DNA of 64,000 nucleotides, from NCBI GenBank assembly GCA_964017195.1, contig OZ024887.1, forward strand, positions 59,969,311 through 60,033,310, in the 5' to 3' direction. A program made the position numbers and the translations under genes. Below, piece after piece: positions 36,401-44,951 of this stretch. How positions within the stretch are numbered: position 1 is the stretch's first letter; each line of letters begins with the position of its first letter. Source of the stretch: Siderastrea radians. Lineage: Eukaryota; Cnidaria; Anthozoa; Scleractinia; Rhizangiidae. A model generated the notes under the pieces. The model did not search any database and was not told the origin of the DNA. It was given only the letters and a program-made list of their open reading frames with translations.

Positions 36401-37611
36401 GCCACACGGACATCCACCAGTACTTTGGGCTCATCCAATGCAAAATCCTGCCTCCCCGTGAATTGTACCATCCCGTGTTGCCTTACCGTCATGGCGACAA
36501 ACTACTCTTTCCCCTCTGTGCCCGTTGTGTGAAAGAAGAAATGGACAAACCTCTTTTGGACAGATCCTATCATTGCCATCACTCCGACGAACAACGCGCC
36601 CTCACCAGTACCTGGTGCAGCCCGGAATTAGTCAAAGCCGTTGAATTGGGGTACCAAGTCCAATACATCTATGAAGCCTGGCATTTTGAAGAAACCTGTG
36701 AGGGCCTCTTCGCCGATTATGTCAACACCTGGCTCAAAATCAAACAAGAAGCCAGTGGGTGGCCTCAGGACGATATGTCAGAGCAAGCCAAACAGGACTA
36801 CATCCAGAAGTACTTTGAGCATGAAGGCATCCAGTTAGAGTACGACAAAATCAACTACAACCCGGGGCTGCGTACCCTAGCAAAACTCATGCTCAACTCC
36901 ATGTGGGGCAAGTTTGGACAACGCCTCAACAAGACCCAAATTCAAGCCTTTCATGATCCACAGGTCTTTCATCGTTTCCTGGATACCGATGCCTTGGACG
37001 TCCGTCACGTCTCCGTCATCAATGACGACATGGTGGAGGTGCACTACCAAAACCAAAAAGAGGACATCCGCATCTCACCCAACCTCAACATTTTTGTGGC
37101 CTGCTTCACCACCTGCCATGCCCGCCTCAAACTCTATGCCGCCCTGGAAGCCTTAGGGGAAAGAGTGTTGTACTTCGACACGGATTCCGTCATCTACCTG
37201 GAAGAAACACCCACTCAATTCCAACCTACCTTGGGTTCCTATCTAGGGGACTTCACCTCCGAATTAGATGATGATGAATACATCGAAGAATTCGTCAGCG
37301 GAGGACCCAAGAATTATGGTTATGCTACGAATAAGAAAAAGGTGGAATGCAAGGTCAGAGGCTTCCGACTCAACAGCGAAGGACACACCCAACTCAACTA
37401 TGACGTCATGCGTCAGAATGTCCTCGACGAAATCCAGAACCCCCTCCTCAAACCACGGGAAATACAAGTCATAAAAACACACCACATTGTTCGCAACCCA
37501 ACCAACTACACCTTGCTCACTCAACCCCAACACAAATGGTATCGCTTGGTGTATGACAAACGAGTCCTGGATTCCCGTAGCTTCAAGACCTACCCCTATG
37601 GCTACCAGTGA
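33439..37611 (+). CDS. POLB: Protein-primed family B DNA polymerase (1390 aa)
   Basis: Replicates the linear element. A Cys/His-rich region (about 355-485, many C-x2-C pairs such as CADCWKPYDHEERHRC) precedes the exonuclease motifs: Exo I FFDIEA (about 529), Exo II HNFQGYDGYFI (about 588) and Exo III YCQSDVRLL (about 714). An inserted VDGYCP..YEFQGCFTHGCPAC segment (about 838-865) has the look of a nuclease-like insertion. Polymerase motifs are A, DVTSLYP (about 961); B, KLMLNSMWGKFGQ (about 1150); and C, YFDTDSVIY (about 1244). All key Asp residues are present, so the enzyme looks active. Length is at the upper end for Polinton PolB. No separate terminal-protein gene was identified; the long N-terminus could serve this function (inference). 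Confidence 0.97.
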   Translation: MSSQEDDVAGPSGLARRDIITMLGLDMSDSEPEEETTHSCVGPLICTEELGDSDEICQEALDQWEQSGGGLDSSEHVTFQFDLEPFVNRKSERMGVQERHFKTQLRQRGNLLPGQNITQALEEGLRRAVDQVLTTTPDLHDQDRLYFTIASDRLHNNFQGWGLRAGEWRRDTERVEALFQRLAQALNSNEQFEMDDSFQVSITQVHHAPQGTGRPRRGKPGHPTMTLLTTNKRSVIRIQNDDELCCARALVVAKARVDQHPKYNSICKGRPLQRTLALDLQNEAKVPLGPCSYDALTQFSQAPSLTGYQIILVDAQRSFHITTFGPLSDKQLILLHNQDHYDVITKLPGFFGSSYVCADCWKPYDHEERHRCTKTKLCGACRQKDCPDFQYAYPRHLKATQRCGSCHRDFFGPACLEAHSSKTHAGKPITGLQTSVCSQRYRCPDCYQQNVGLSRIQRHRCFHIDCPSCHQYVDADHHRCFIQRAPKPQDQKKRKRTRQKGPRAKRGAADAEPPASSSEDEDDLPPLHVFFDIEAMQPQEKHLANLVVAETEDNDEPKPFPGPTCIRDFLEWLDTLTNYDTRQVNVIAHNFQGYDGYFIIQEYYGDNRIVQQLRNGCKLLEIKHDRIRFIDSMSFFQMPLSAFPKTFGLTELCKGYFPHKFNIPNHQQYVGILPSRDYYMPETMTLEGRQAFETWHQEQRAKNVVFDFQKELLAYCQSDVRLLKQGCLTFKRLFEDLTGFNPFDHVTIASACNRDLRMNRMIPNSIASEPAGPKGWRDNHINHSLPAIQWLTWCDHQLRQRALQDLTPADLLANAHPEPQYIQHARNQGEYKIPGTNIHVDGYCPDTHTVYEFQGCFTHGCPACYPHRYEKHPRNHDRTMQDVYDATQDKVQKLTDQGYNVLQIWGCEWDHLRDTHPEIDAFVRELNFIQPLEPREAFCGGRTNAIKLYHHITPGQKIHYIDVTSLYPWVNKKSVYPKGHPKIIFAPGHTDIHQYFGLIQCKILPPRELYHPVLPYRHGDKLLFPLCARCVKEEMDKPLLDRSYHCHHSDEQRALTSTWCSPELVKAVELGYQVQYIYEAWHFEETCEGLFADYVNTWLKIKQEASGWPQDDMSEQAKQDYIQKYFEHEGIQLEYDKINYNPGLRTLAKLMLNSMWGKFGQRLNKTQIQAFHDPQVFHRFLDTDALDVRHVSVINDDMVEVHYQNQKEDIRISPNLNIFVACFTTCHARLKLYAALEALGERVLYFDTDSVIYLEETPTQFQPTLGSYLGDFTSELDDDEYIEEFVSGGPKNYGYATNKKKVECKVRGFRLNSEGHTQLNYDVMRQNVLDEIQNPLLKPREIQVIKTHHIVRNPTNYTLLTQPQHKWYRLVYDKRVLDSRSFKTYPYGYQ

Positions 37612-37810
37612 GAGATCCAAAAACAAGATCGTCGATTGTGATCACTGTGATCGAGAACATTTGGCACCACCACCACCACCCCCATTCTACAGTTCCTTTG
37701 CCATACCTTTGATCAGAAATCATCGACGTCCACTACAACAATGGATCCGTGACAACAATCAATGGCGAAGAATACAAAAACAATGGTGGGGACCCTCTAT
37801 TGAACATTAA
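37598..37810 (+). CDS. Small hypothetical protein overlapping the PolB end (70 aa)
   Basis: Starts 14 bp inside the PolB gene in another frame. Contains CDHCDREH, a poly-Pro run (six residues) and a Trp/Arg-rich end (QQWIRDNNQWRRIQKQWW). Followed by AATAAA at 37850-37855. The overlap and the open frame up to the poly(A) site suggest a real gene but evidence is limited. Confidence 0.45.
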   Translation: MATSERSKNKIVDCDHCDREHLAPPPPPPFYSSFAIPLIRNHRRPLQQWIRDNNQWRRIQKQWWGPSIEH

Positions 37811-37849
37811 GGAACACTCAGGAAAACCACAGTTATTGTAAAACAAATT

Positions 37850-37855
37850 AATAAA
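37850..37855 (+). terminator. Poly(A) signal after PolB
   Basis: AATAAA 239 bp after the PolB stop and 30 bp before the right TIR. Confidence 0.6.
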
Positions 37856-37885
37856 ATGTAATTTCTTCATTTTGTCTTGTTTTTC

Positions 37886-38151
37886 GGTCACCCCCGTTCC
37901 CCAAATTGGACTTTGGACTTTTGAGCCCGCGTTTTCTCCGCGGTTTTTTCTTCCCCTTGAGCCCACGATCCTTTTTTCACACTCCTCAGCGGTTTCCCAT
38001 CTCAAATCACGTGACTTCCGGTTGGATGAGCCCACGATCCACTTTTGACCACTGGTCAGCGGTTTCTCACACCGGAAGTTCCTCTGGTCACGTGATCGCT
38101 CTCGACCAATCAGAAGCCTCCATATGCCACAAACGAGCGTCCTTTACTACT
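37886..38151. repeat. Polinton right terminal inverted repeat
   Basis: 266 bp, reverse complement of 15801-16064 with small differences near the inner end. Ends ...CGTCCTTTACTACT at the target-site duplication. Confidence 0.97.
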
Positions 38152-38157
38152 CACCAG
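38152..38157. repeat. Polinton target-site duplication, right (CACCAG)
   Basis: Repeat of 15795-15800; host sequence continues with CGTCTAACTTTCCC as at the empty site 50498 onward. Confidence 0.97.
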
Positions 38158-39115
38158 CGTCTAACTTTCCCTATAAAATTACTACATGGCCAAACAAACA
38201 GGTCATGAAAATAAAGGAAATGATCATCAACGATATGGGATCGTTGTTTTAATACAAATTCTTTCAATTTATACCATAAGAAATATATGGATGTCATTGG
38301 GGAGAATATGAATGTTGATATTGGTGCTTAACACAAAGGTGCCACAACTGTTAAGCACCGGTGTTAGCCTGCGTAGCAAGCGTTTCGTATTGGGTTGAAG
38401 CATTTTTCGCTTTTTGAACGCGCGAAACTTGGGGCGAGCATAAAAATATGCGAGAAGGGGGAGGTGAAGGGGGAAAGGAAACGCTTGCCCGCAAACCCCA
38501 CGATTTTGAAAAACCCGTTCGTCCGCGAACGGAGCTTCGTGATTGGCCCCGCATGGTAGTGTTGATTGCCAAGGGATAAACCCGTCAATCAAATCAGGTA
38601 TATGACCCGCATAAACACAACGACTCGATCGGGGAATTCTTGTCGTGACTTTCCCCACATCAATTCACTGAGGGTTTGACTCAAGTAGATCATTTTTGTC
38701 CTGATCCGACGGCAGATCTTAAAGACTTACGAGAAGCTTTTTCCGACACGAAATACGACAAGGACTGTTGCCTGATGGAGTTTGGAGCCGTTTACACAAG
38801 TTGATAGACTGCTTTGGTGGAGCTTGGAAAACAGCACACTCGCTGCCTACCTACCTCGCTACCTCCTAAATTCCAAATTTTTTAAGAGCAAGAATTGCAC
38901 AGGCTCACGTTCGAAAATAGCTCCAAGTGTTGAACAGCTTTCACTCCAACCGATCTGCAAAGATCAGCGAGAATTGTTTAGCCTGCGAGCAAGCTCTCCG
39001 GGGCGATCTGGCGGCGGGGCGGGAAAAGGAAGGAGAGCTTGCAACTACGTCTCTGGAATTCAAATTCCGCCTCCAGCGCAGCTGTGGCTCCCCGTTGTCT
39101 GAGGTGTCAGATTTT

Positions 39116-40146
39116 CACGGCGGGGCCAAACCACCCCCCAAATGGGTCATGAAATATCCCGTTTTTTGGTTAATTTTTAATAATTTTGTTACTTTTCATC
39201 ATTTCTTTACCAAACTTGGTAATTTGATATGGGTCTTTGTGCCAAACAATTTGACATGAATGGTGATGCCAAATGTCAAATTATGACGTCATAATTGGTG
39301 ACGTCATATTATTCTCTAAAATAAAATTTTAGAATTTCTAAATTTTTTCTGGTGTTTTAGAAAGAACACGTCAAGAGGAGTTGAATGCTGAAAACCGTTT
39401 GTCGATGTGATAAATAATGGATGAGATATGGCATTTTAGATTTTGAAAATTTCACAGTCTCAAAATAGGGTCCCCCCCTTGTGTAATACGTTTGAATTTA
39501 AGTGTTGTTTTGTTGCGTCAACGACACCATTTAAGTTGCAGATAAGATGTCTTAAATGACGGAAGCTAAATGAAAAAGAAAAACTCGGAAAATTTTTTCC
39601 TGCCAGAGCTAGAGCAACCAAACCAGTTTTGTGACGTAATTAAGTGTCACGTGATCAATTATGCTCTTGCTAATATTATCGTTTTCAAGCCGAAAACTTA
39701 AAATCTAAAATGATACGATTTTTTGGAACAACAAGAAGTCCATTTTACCAGATTATTAGCTTGCATGGAAAAAAACTGTACAAAATAGATCAACAGGGTT
39801 GTTTTTAGAAGAAAAGTATGGTTCCGGGGGGGACACTTTAAATGTCTTTAAATTGCCATAACTCAAGATACGTTTGTCTTAGCGAGGTACGGTTTTCAGC
39901 ATTTTACTCCCCTTGCCAAGTTCTTTCAGATGACATAACTTTTTATTTCAAATTTGAAATTTTCAGTTAACTCGTTTTGTGACGTCAGCCATTATGACGT
40001 CACAATTTGGTTTTTTAAGTCATTCTCATACTTAAAATAAATTGGGCGACAACCCAAGGTTTTTTGCCAAGTTTGGAAAAGAAATATGAAAAAGAAGCAA
40101 AATTAGTCTAAATGACCCATTTGGGGGGTGGTTTGGCCCCGCCGTG
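39116..40146. mobile_element. CACTA/EnSpm-like non-autonomous element (1,031 bp)
   Basis: Perfect terminal repeats of at least 35 bp beginning CACGGCGGGGCCAAACCACC, then imperfect inverted similarity further in. Flanked by TTT (39113-39115, 40147-40149). Unit B lacks it (GATTTTGGCCAATC around 51451-51462). A 3-bp duplication with CAC ends suits the CACTA group; no transposase is encoded. Confidence 0.75.
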
Positions 40147-42044
40147 TTTGGCCAATCAGCGCAAACCAGAAGCGAGATCAAATGTAGCAAACAAACACGT
40201 GAAAGAAGGTCAGATTTCACCCGTTATGCAAATTTGATGCGCTTTTGAACTAAAACTAACTTCGGATTATGTTCGCTATTTCTTACAAATTCTTTTACAA
40301 TTGTCATTGACTTTCAATATGAGCCTCTTTTACTATTTCAATTTTAATCGAAGGATAAAGTGCGCGAAAGAAAGGTTCGATTTCTTCCCACATCGCTCGA
40401 GCAATTTATTTTGTGACTCGCAGTATGCAAATTCAGTGCACTGTGAACTAAAAATAATCCCAGGAAGAAAGCTTGCTATTTTACTCTAATTCTCTTTCTA
40501 CCATCATACCCTTCGATTTCTAGTATAAGTTACATTCAAAAGTTTTGCTTTTGACGGCAGGTTTGGCGAAGGCAATTTCGGGCTTTACCTCGGTGTAAGA
40601 ACCTGTGAAGCTCACGGATGACGTAAAACAAAGGAAACAAAAATATTTTAAACAATACCGTACAGCAAAACAAAAGCTAACAAACAAAGAAAATCTTGTC
40701 AGGTTCTTACACCGAGGTAAACCCCAATTTCGAGTCTGAAAATTTTAGCTTCGTAGTTAACGTCGCATTCGGCGTTTACTTTTGTCGTCTGCGCGTGAAG
40801 ATTGATGACGTCATTACCAAATTAAATCTCCACCAATCAGCATTTTGCATCGCTTTTTCCATGCAGAAATTCAAATTCCTGAGACGGAGTTGCAACATGA
40901 GGAACTTAGGCCATGAAAAAAAATCGCAGCATGTACTCATTACAAGTGTTATTTTACGCCAATCATTTCTGTCAGCAATGAAGAGAATTATATCAACACG
41001 TACGGTCGGTATGTGTCCTTGCAGTTATTTTGAAAACAGCATGACATACATTACGATTATAAGAAAAGCGATCACGTCGTGAAGCAAAAATTATTACAGG
41101 AAAGAACGAGCGCAGTCAGCGAAAGTCCGGGAATTTTAAGGCAGGTATGTCTGATTTTCGGGTAACCTCCTTTTGGCTCTGTCGAATGTTAGCAATGTTA
41201 GTCGCACGTTTTGTCACCATACGCCAGGAAACAAAACCTAAAACAGGACCAGAGAATTATTCGGTCTTGTCACGCCGTTTGTAATGATGCTGGTCGTTTC
41301 AGTTTTATGATATATTTTCTTTGCTAGACCGCCACCATAGTCCTTTATGACAATCAAAACCGGTTGATGCATGCAATTGCGATTTCAGTAGATTTTCCTG
41401 GGCAGGCTGTCAAAACAGAATCATAATTTTGTGTGAGAATTATCTGGCGGGAATTTATTTCAACATTACGCAAACCTGCAAATTCTCCTCGATGCCGCTT
41501 AGAACTGCCCATAATTATCTTTCCTAAGTTGTATTGATTTGTATGTAGGTCGAGCAAGAACCCGACATCGATCAATTTTTAGACTAAGGCTATAGATTTT
41601 TATGTGAAGAAATGTATGTTAGAGGACGCATGGGATGTGGCGCTTTCACGACTCCGATTATAATTTATTCGAGCTACACTGGTATCATGTATTAACATTA
41701 CCCAGCTTCATTGCGTTTTCCTTTTGATATTTCATTTACTGTATTTCAAGTATAGAAGGTTTCCAACCTAAATGCTGTAGCAACATCTTGGGTAATGCCA
41801 GTTTTTCTTCAAAACATATATTGCATTTGTGTTTTGCTTGTAACGCAATGCTGGCCGGAAATATGAGGTTTTGAAAATCGCACGCGTCTTCAATAACGAC
41901 GACCGATCCACGAAACTTTGGAATCGAGACAAAAAGAGACAAGAGACCTTTGGTAAGTAGCAACAAGAGAAAATGAACGATTTTGTACACACCTTGAGGC
42001 GAAATATTAGCATCGCGTTCTAGCTTTATTCTGATTTCCTTAGA

Positions 42045-42770
42045 TAATATGCTGTACCTGGAAACTTGATCGCTATCATAGCGCTGTAGCTTATCCTGTT
42101 TTGAATATACATGGAAGCGAAATGCCTAACATCGCACTTTAGCTAATATTCTGTCTTCCTTGGGTAGCAGATACCTGGAAGCGGAATGTCTTACATCGCT
42201 TTTTAGCTTATTCTGTCTTCCCTGGGTAGCAGATACCTGGAAGCGGAATGTCTAACGTCGCACTTTAGCTTATTCTGTCTTCCTTGGGTAGCAAATACCT
42301 GGAGGCGGAATGTCTAACATCGCGCTTTAGCTTATTCTGTCTTCCCTGGGTAGCAGATACCTGGAAGCGGAATGTCTAACAACGCACTTTAGCTTATTCT
42401 GTCTTCCTTGGGTAGCAGATACCTGGAAACGGAATGCCTAACATCGCGCTTTAGCTTATTCTGTCTTCCTTGGGTAGCACATACCTGGAAGCGGAATGAC
42501 TAACATCGCTTTTTAGCTTATTCTGTCTTCCTTGGGTAGCAGATACCTGGAAGTAGAATGTCTTACATCGCTTTTTAGCTTATTCTGCCTTCCCTGGGTA
42601 GCAGATACCTGGAAGTGGAATGTCTAACATCGCGCTTTAGCTTATTCTGTCTTCCTTGGGTAGCAGATACCTGGAAGCGGAATGACTAACATCGCTTTTT
42701 AGCTTATTCTGTCTTCCTTGGGTAGCAGATACCTGGAAGCGGAATGTCTAACATCGCTTTTTAGCTAACA
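42045..42770. repeat. 62-bp minisatellite, about 10-11 copies
   Basis: The phrase ATACCTGGAAGCGGAATG recurs with a constant 62-bp step (42171, 42233, 42295 and on to 42729). The first copies at the left end are more degenerate. Each unit also contains TTTAGCTTATTCTGTCTTCC. Confidence 0.92.
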
Positions 42771-43288
42771 CTATCGGCTTTTGGCATATTTATGTAAATT
42801 TCCCTTCAGTTATTGTATGCGCTACAATAGTTCAAGTTTTATTCTTTTAATTCACTACAGAAGGAAAAATTCATAGAAATAATTTAGGTCATTCTTACGA
42901 AAGGACTTTCACTTTTTCCATTTAGATATCTCTTTTTTGATATAAAGACATTCTCGCTGTTTTAAAGGAAGTAAGATATAACGTAGCTGAGAATTAAAGG
43001 TGTATTGATCGTTTTCAAACCGAAATAATTCTTACCGCGCCGTTATTTTTGGTGGTATTGTCCGCGCGCGCGAAGCCAATTGTCGGTTGAGCCCGGCCAA
43101 CTCGCGCGAATCCTAACCGCCTTTTTTAGCAGGACTCTGTCATGTTCCGCTGAAATTAATTTTTCTTCGTCTGTTCATGTGGTTTTCCTTCTTATAGCTC
43201 GTCAAAAATGTCAATTTAAACGAATTCCACCGGACACGGTTAACGCCTTAGGTGTCAACCGCAGTGTCTGATGTTACCGCTTTTATTG

Positions 43289-43341
43289 TATGCAAATTAG
43301 GCTACCGGGAGATTCAATCTCCCGGTAACCTCATTTGCATA
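43289..43341. repeat. 26-bp-arm hairpin
   Basis: TATGCAAATTAGGCTACCGG and CCGGTAACCTCATTTGCATA form a near-perfect palindrome centred at 43315, near the right end of the 2,475-bp element. Confidence 0.8.
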
Positions 43342-43514
43342 CTTTTTTTCTGTGGCTTAAGCTCCTCATGTCTCCTTCCTTTTCCCGCCCCACCGCCAGA
43401 TCGCCCCGGAGAGCTTGCCTGCAGGCTAAGAATTGTTCCATAAGGATCCTTTCTTTGCGACGCTTTGAAAAGGTTTTCAGAAGAAACTAATCCCGATTTT
43501 CCACGTTGAGATAA

Positions 43515-43701
43515 AGGGGTTTGCGGGTAAGCGTCTCCTTTTCTCGCCTCCCCTCCCCCTCCCCGCTCCTTCCATCAGTGTTCCGCTAGCCCCAATTTTC
43601 GCGCCGATAAATGGGGTTTGCGGGTAGCGTCTCCTTTTCTCGCCTCCCCTCCCCCTCCCCGCTCCTTCCATCAGTGTTGCGCTAGCCCCAATTTTCGCGC
43701 C
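43515..43701. repeat. Two tandem copies of a ~95-bp C-rich unit
   Basis: GGGGTTTGCGGGTA...CTCCTTCCATCAGTGTT...GCGCCGATAAAT is repeated twice in tandem; a copy of the pair lies at 52347-52535. Part of the right arm of the long-TIR element. Confidence 0.75.
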
Positions 43702-44831
43702 GCTAAAAAGTGGAACATGCCTTCACGGGCGGAAAACCTACGGAAACGCGTGCTATGCAGGCTACACCGGTGTTTGCTTCTGTTGTCATAAAATGCAAGA
43801 TGTAACCGGCACTGCTGTAAACCATCCAACAGTACAGACAAGAAGACTAAAAACCACTCATCGTGCATTCTCCTTTCTAGTGGAAGACAACAAGGGTTTT
43901 TTCATCTTTGGATCTTTGGTTGTGAGGCAGACGAACCTTCCATCAAGCTTTATATGCTTTTGTTAGGGTTCGTTGTGAATTCCCAGGTGGTGTTACGCTC
44001 AGGCGAAAATCGCTGAATGAGTCATAGCGTCTGCCATGAATGTTGTACAACATTTAATTACAGTAGACTTTTATTTCTGTTTTAGTTTTATCCGAAGTTA
44101 TGAACGCCGCTCCGAAAAGGTCATTCATAAAGACGATTCATTAATATAGCTGGAATATTATGAAACAGAGGTTGTTAACCGTTTAATCACGAAACTTAAC
44201 TAATTAAAAAGGACAAAATTTCTGCACTGATTGGCAAACAGAAAACAAAAGAAAAGCTTTACTGTATGGAAATTATTCAACAAGAAAGCTCAGTATTCCA
44301 GTTTATGCAATTTTCTGACAAGACAATTAGACTGACTGCTTATGTTATGTTTCACGGAACGCGAAAGGTTAGGAAACATCTATATCCCTTTTTTAAAGTC
44401 TTATCCAGCATTTACCTTTGCTTAGAAGTTGAAATGTGCGAGTTAGGGGCACAAACCGATACATATTTTGTTGGGGGGAGGGGCGAAAAAAAAATTTTTC
44501 ACCAAACTTAGAACAGACTATTTATCAAGCACGAATCTTTGTTAAAGGGCCGGGAATTGTGATATGTTCTATAATATCACAGCTCGACTGCAAGAAAGTC
44601 CTTGTTTTTACCCGAGTTTTTCCTGCTTTCCGGCCGCATTTCGAGTGCGGCTTCGCTCTCTGCCACGTGTGCCATTCGCACTTTCAGCCGCGAGTTAATT
44701 GGCCAGTTATTTCGTTTTTTACACCAAGAAAGCTGAATAAGAAAAAATAAATTGTTTTCAGCTTATAGGTACCCCAACCCTCGGGAAAAAAAATTAACTA
44801 GCAAGGCAGTGATTAAATGTTCCGATGGAGT

Positions 44832-44837
44832 TTTATT
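44832..44837 (-). terminator. Poly(A) signal of gene 3
   Basis: TTTATT on the plus strand (AATAAA on the transcript), 115 bp after the gene 3 stop; same position as in genes 2 (10122-10127) and 4 (53663-53668). Confidence 0.6.
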
Positions 44838-44951
44838 TATTCAATGTCTAGCTATAAAAACATTACACTAATAAGCTCCATCAAAATGAGAGGCTGCTGT
44901 CGGCTTCTCCGTCTCTGATCGTCACGCGACTCTGGACATTCTCGAGGCAGA

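Larger units (their letters stand above)
15801..38151. mobile_element. Complete Polinton/Maverick (adintovirus-like) element, 22,351 bp
   Basis: Defined by near-identical TIRs starting AG, a 6-bp target duplication and an empty site elsewhere in the window. It encodes the Polinton hallmark set: protein-primed PolB, RVE integrase with chromodomain, FtsK/HerA-type packaging ATPase, adenain-like protease and capsid protein. Small basic virion-type proteins and a PLA2-domain protein accompany them. All larger frames are open, suggesting recent insertion. Most genes are on the plus strand; a SLOG-like gene and a regulator-like locus are on the minus strand. Confidence 0.97.
40896..43370. mobile_element. 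2,475-bp TIR element nested in unit A
   Basis: Ends are inverted (CATGAGGAACTTAGGCCA at left; TGGCTTAAGCTCCTCATG at right). Unit B reads straight through (GAGTTGCAAGCTCTCC at about 52191-52206), differing by only two bases at the junction. It contains a 62-bp minisatellite and a perfect-looking hairpin at 43289-43341. Open frames inside are short, without transposase motifs. No clear target duplication. Confidence 0.6.
38356..43772. mobile_element. Long-TIR element, unit A copy with nested insertions
   Basis: Left end CACCGGTGTTAGCCTGCGTAGC and right end ATGCAGGCTACACCGGTG are inverted; inverted similarity continues for several hundred bases (G-rich AGGGGGAGG blocks, the CTCTCCGGGGCGATCTGGCGG block near 38995 and its reverse near 43395). 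Without nested insertions it is about 1.9 kb (see 50696-52604). No transposase is visible, so it is non-autonomous; family not assigned. Confidence 0.6.

Noticed and set aside
34264..37626. Long antisense and out-of-frame frames within PolB
   Set aside because: PolB codon bias and low stop density create them; no start context or domain.
38269..38658. 129-aa minus-strand frame, repeated at 50567-50998
   Set aside because: Lies in the arm of the long-TIR element and recurs only because the segment is duplicated; composition is that of a repeat.
42045..42770. CRISPR-like appearance of regular repeats
   Set aside because: The 62-bp units are contiguous with no unique spacers, and the host is an animal; this is a minisatellite.
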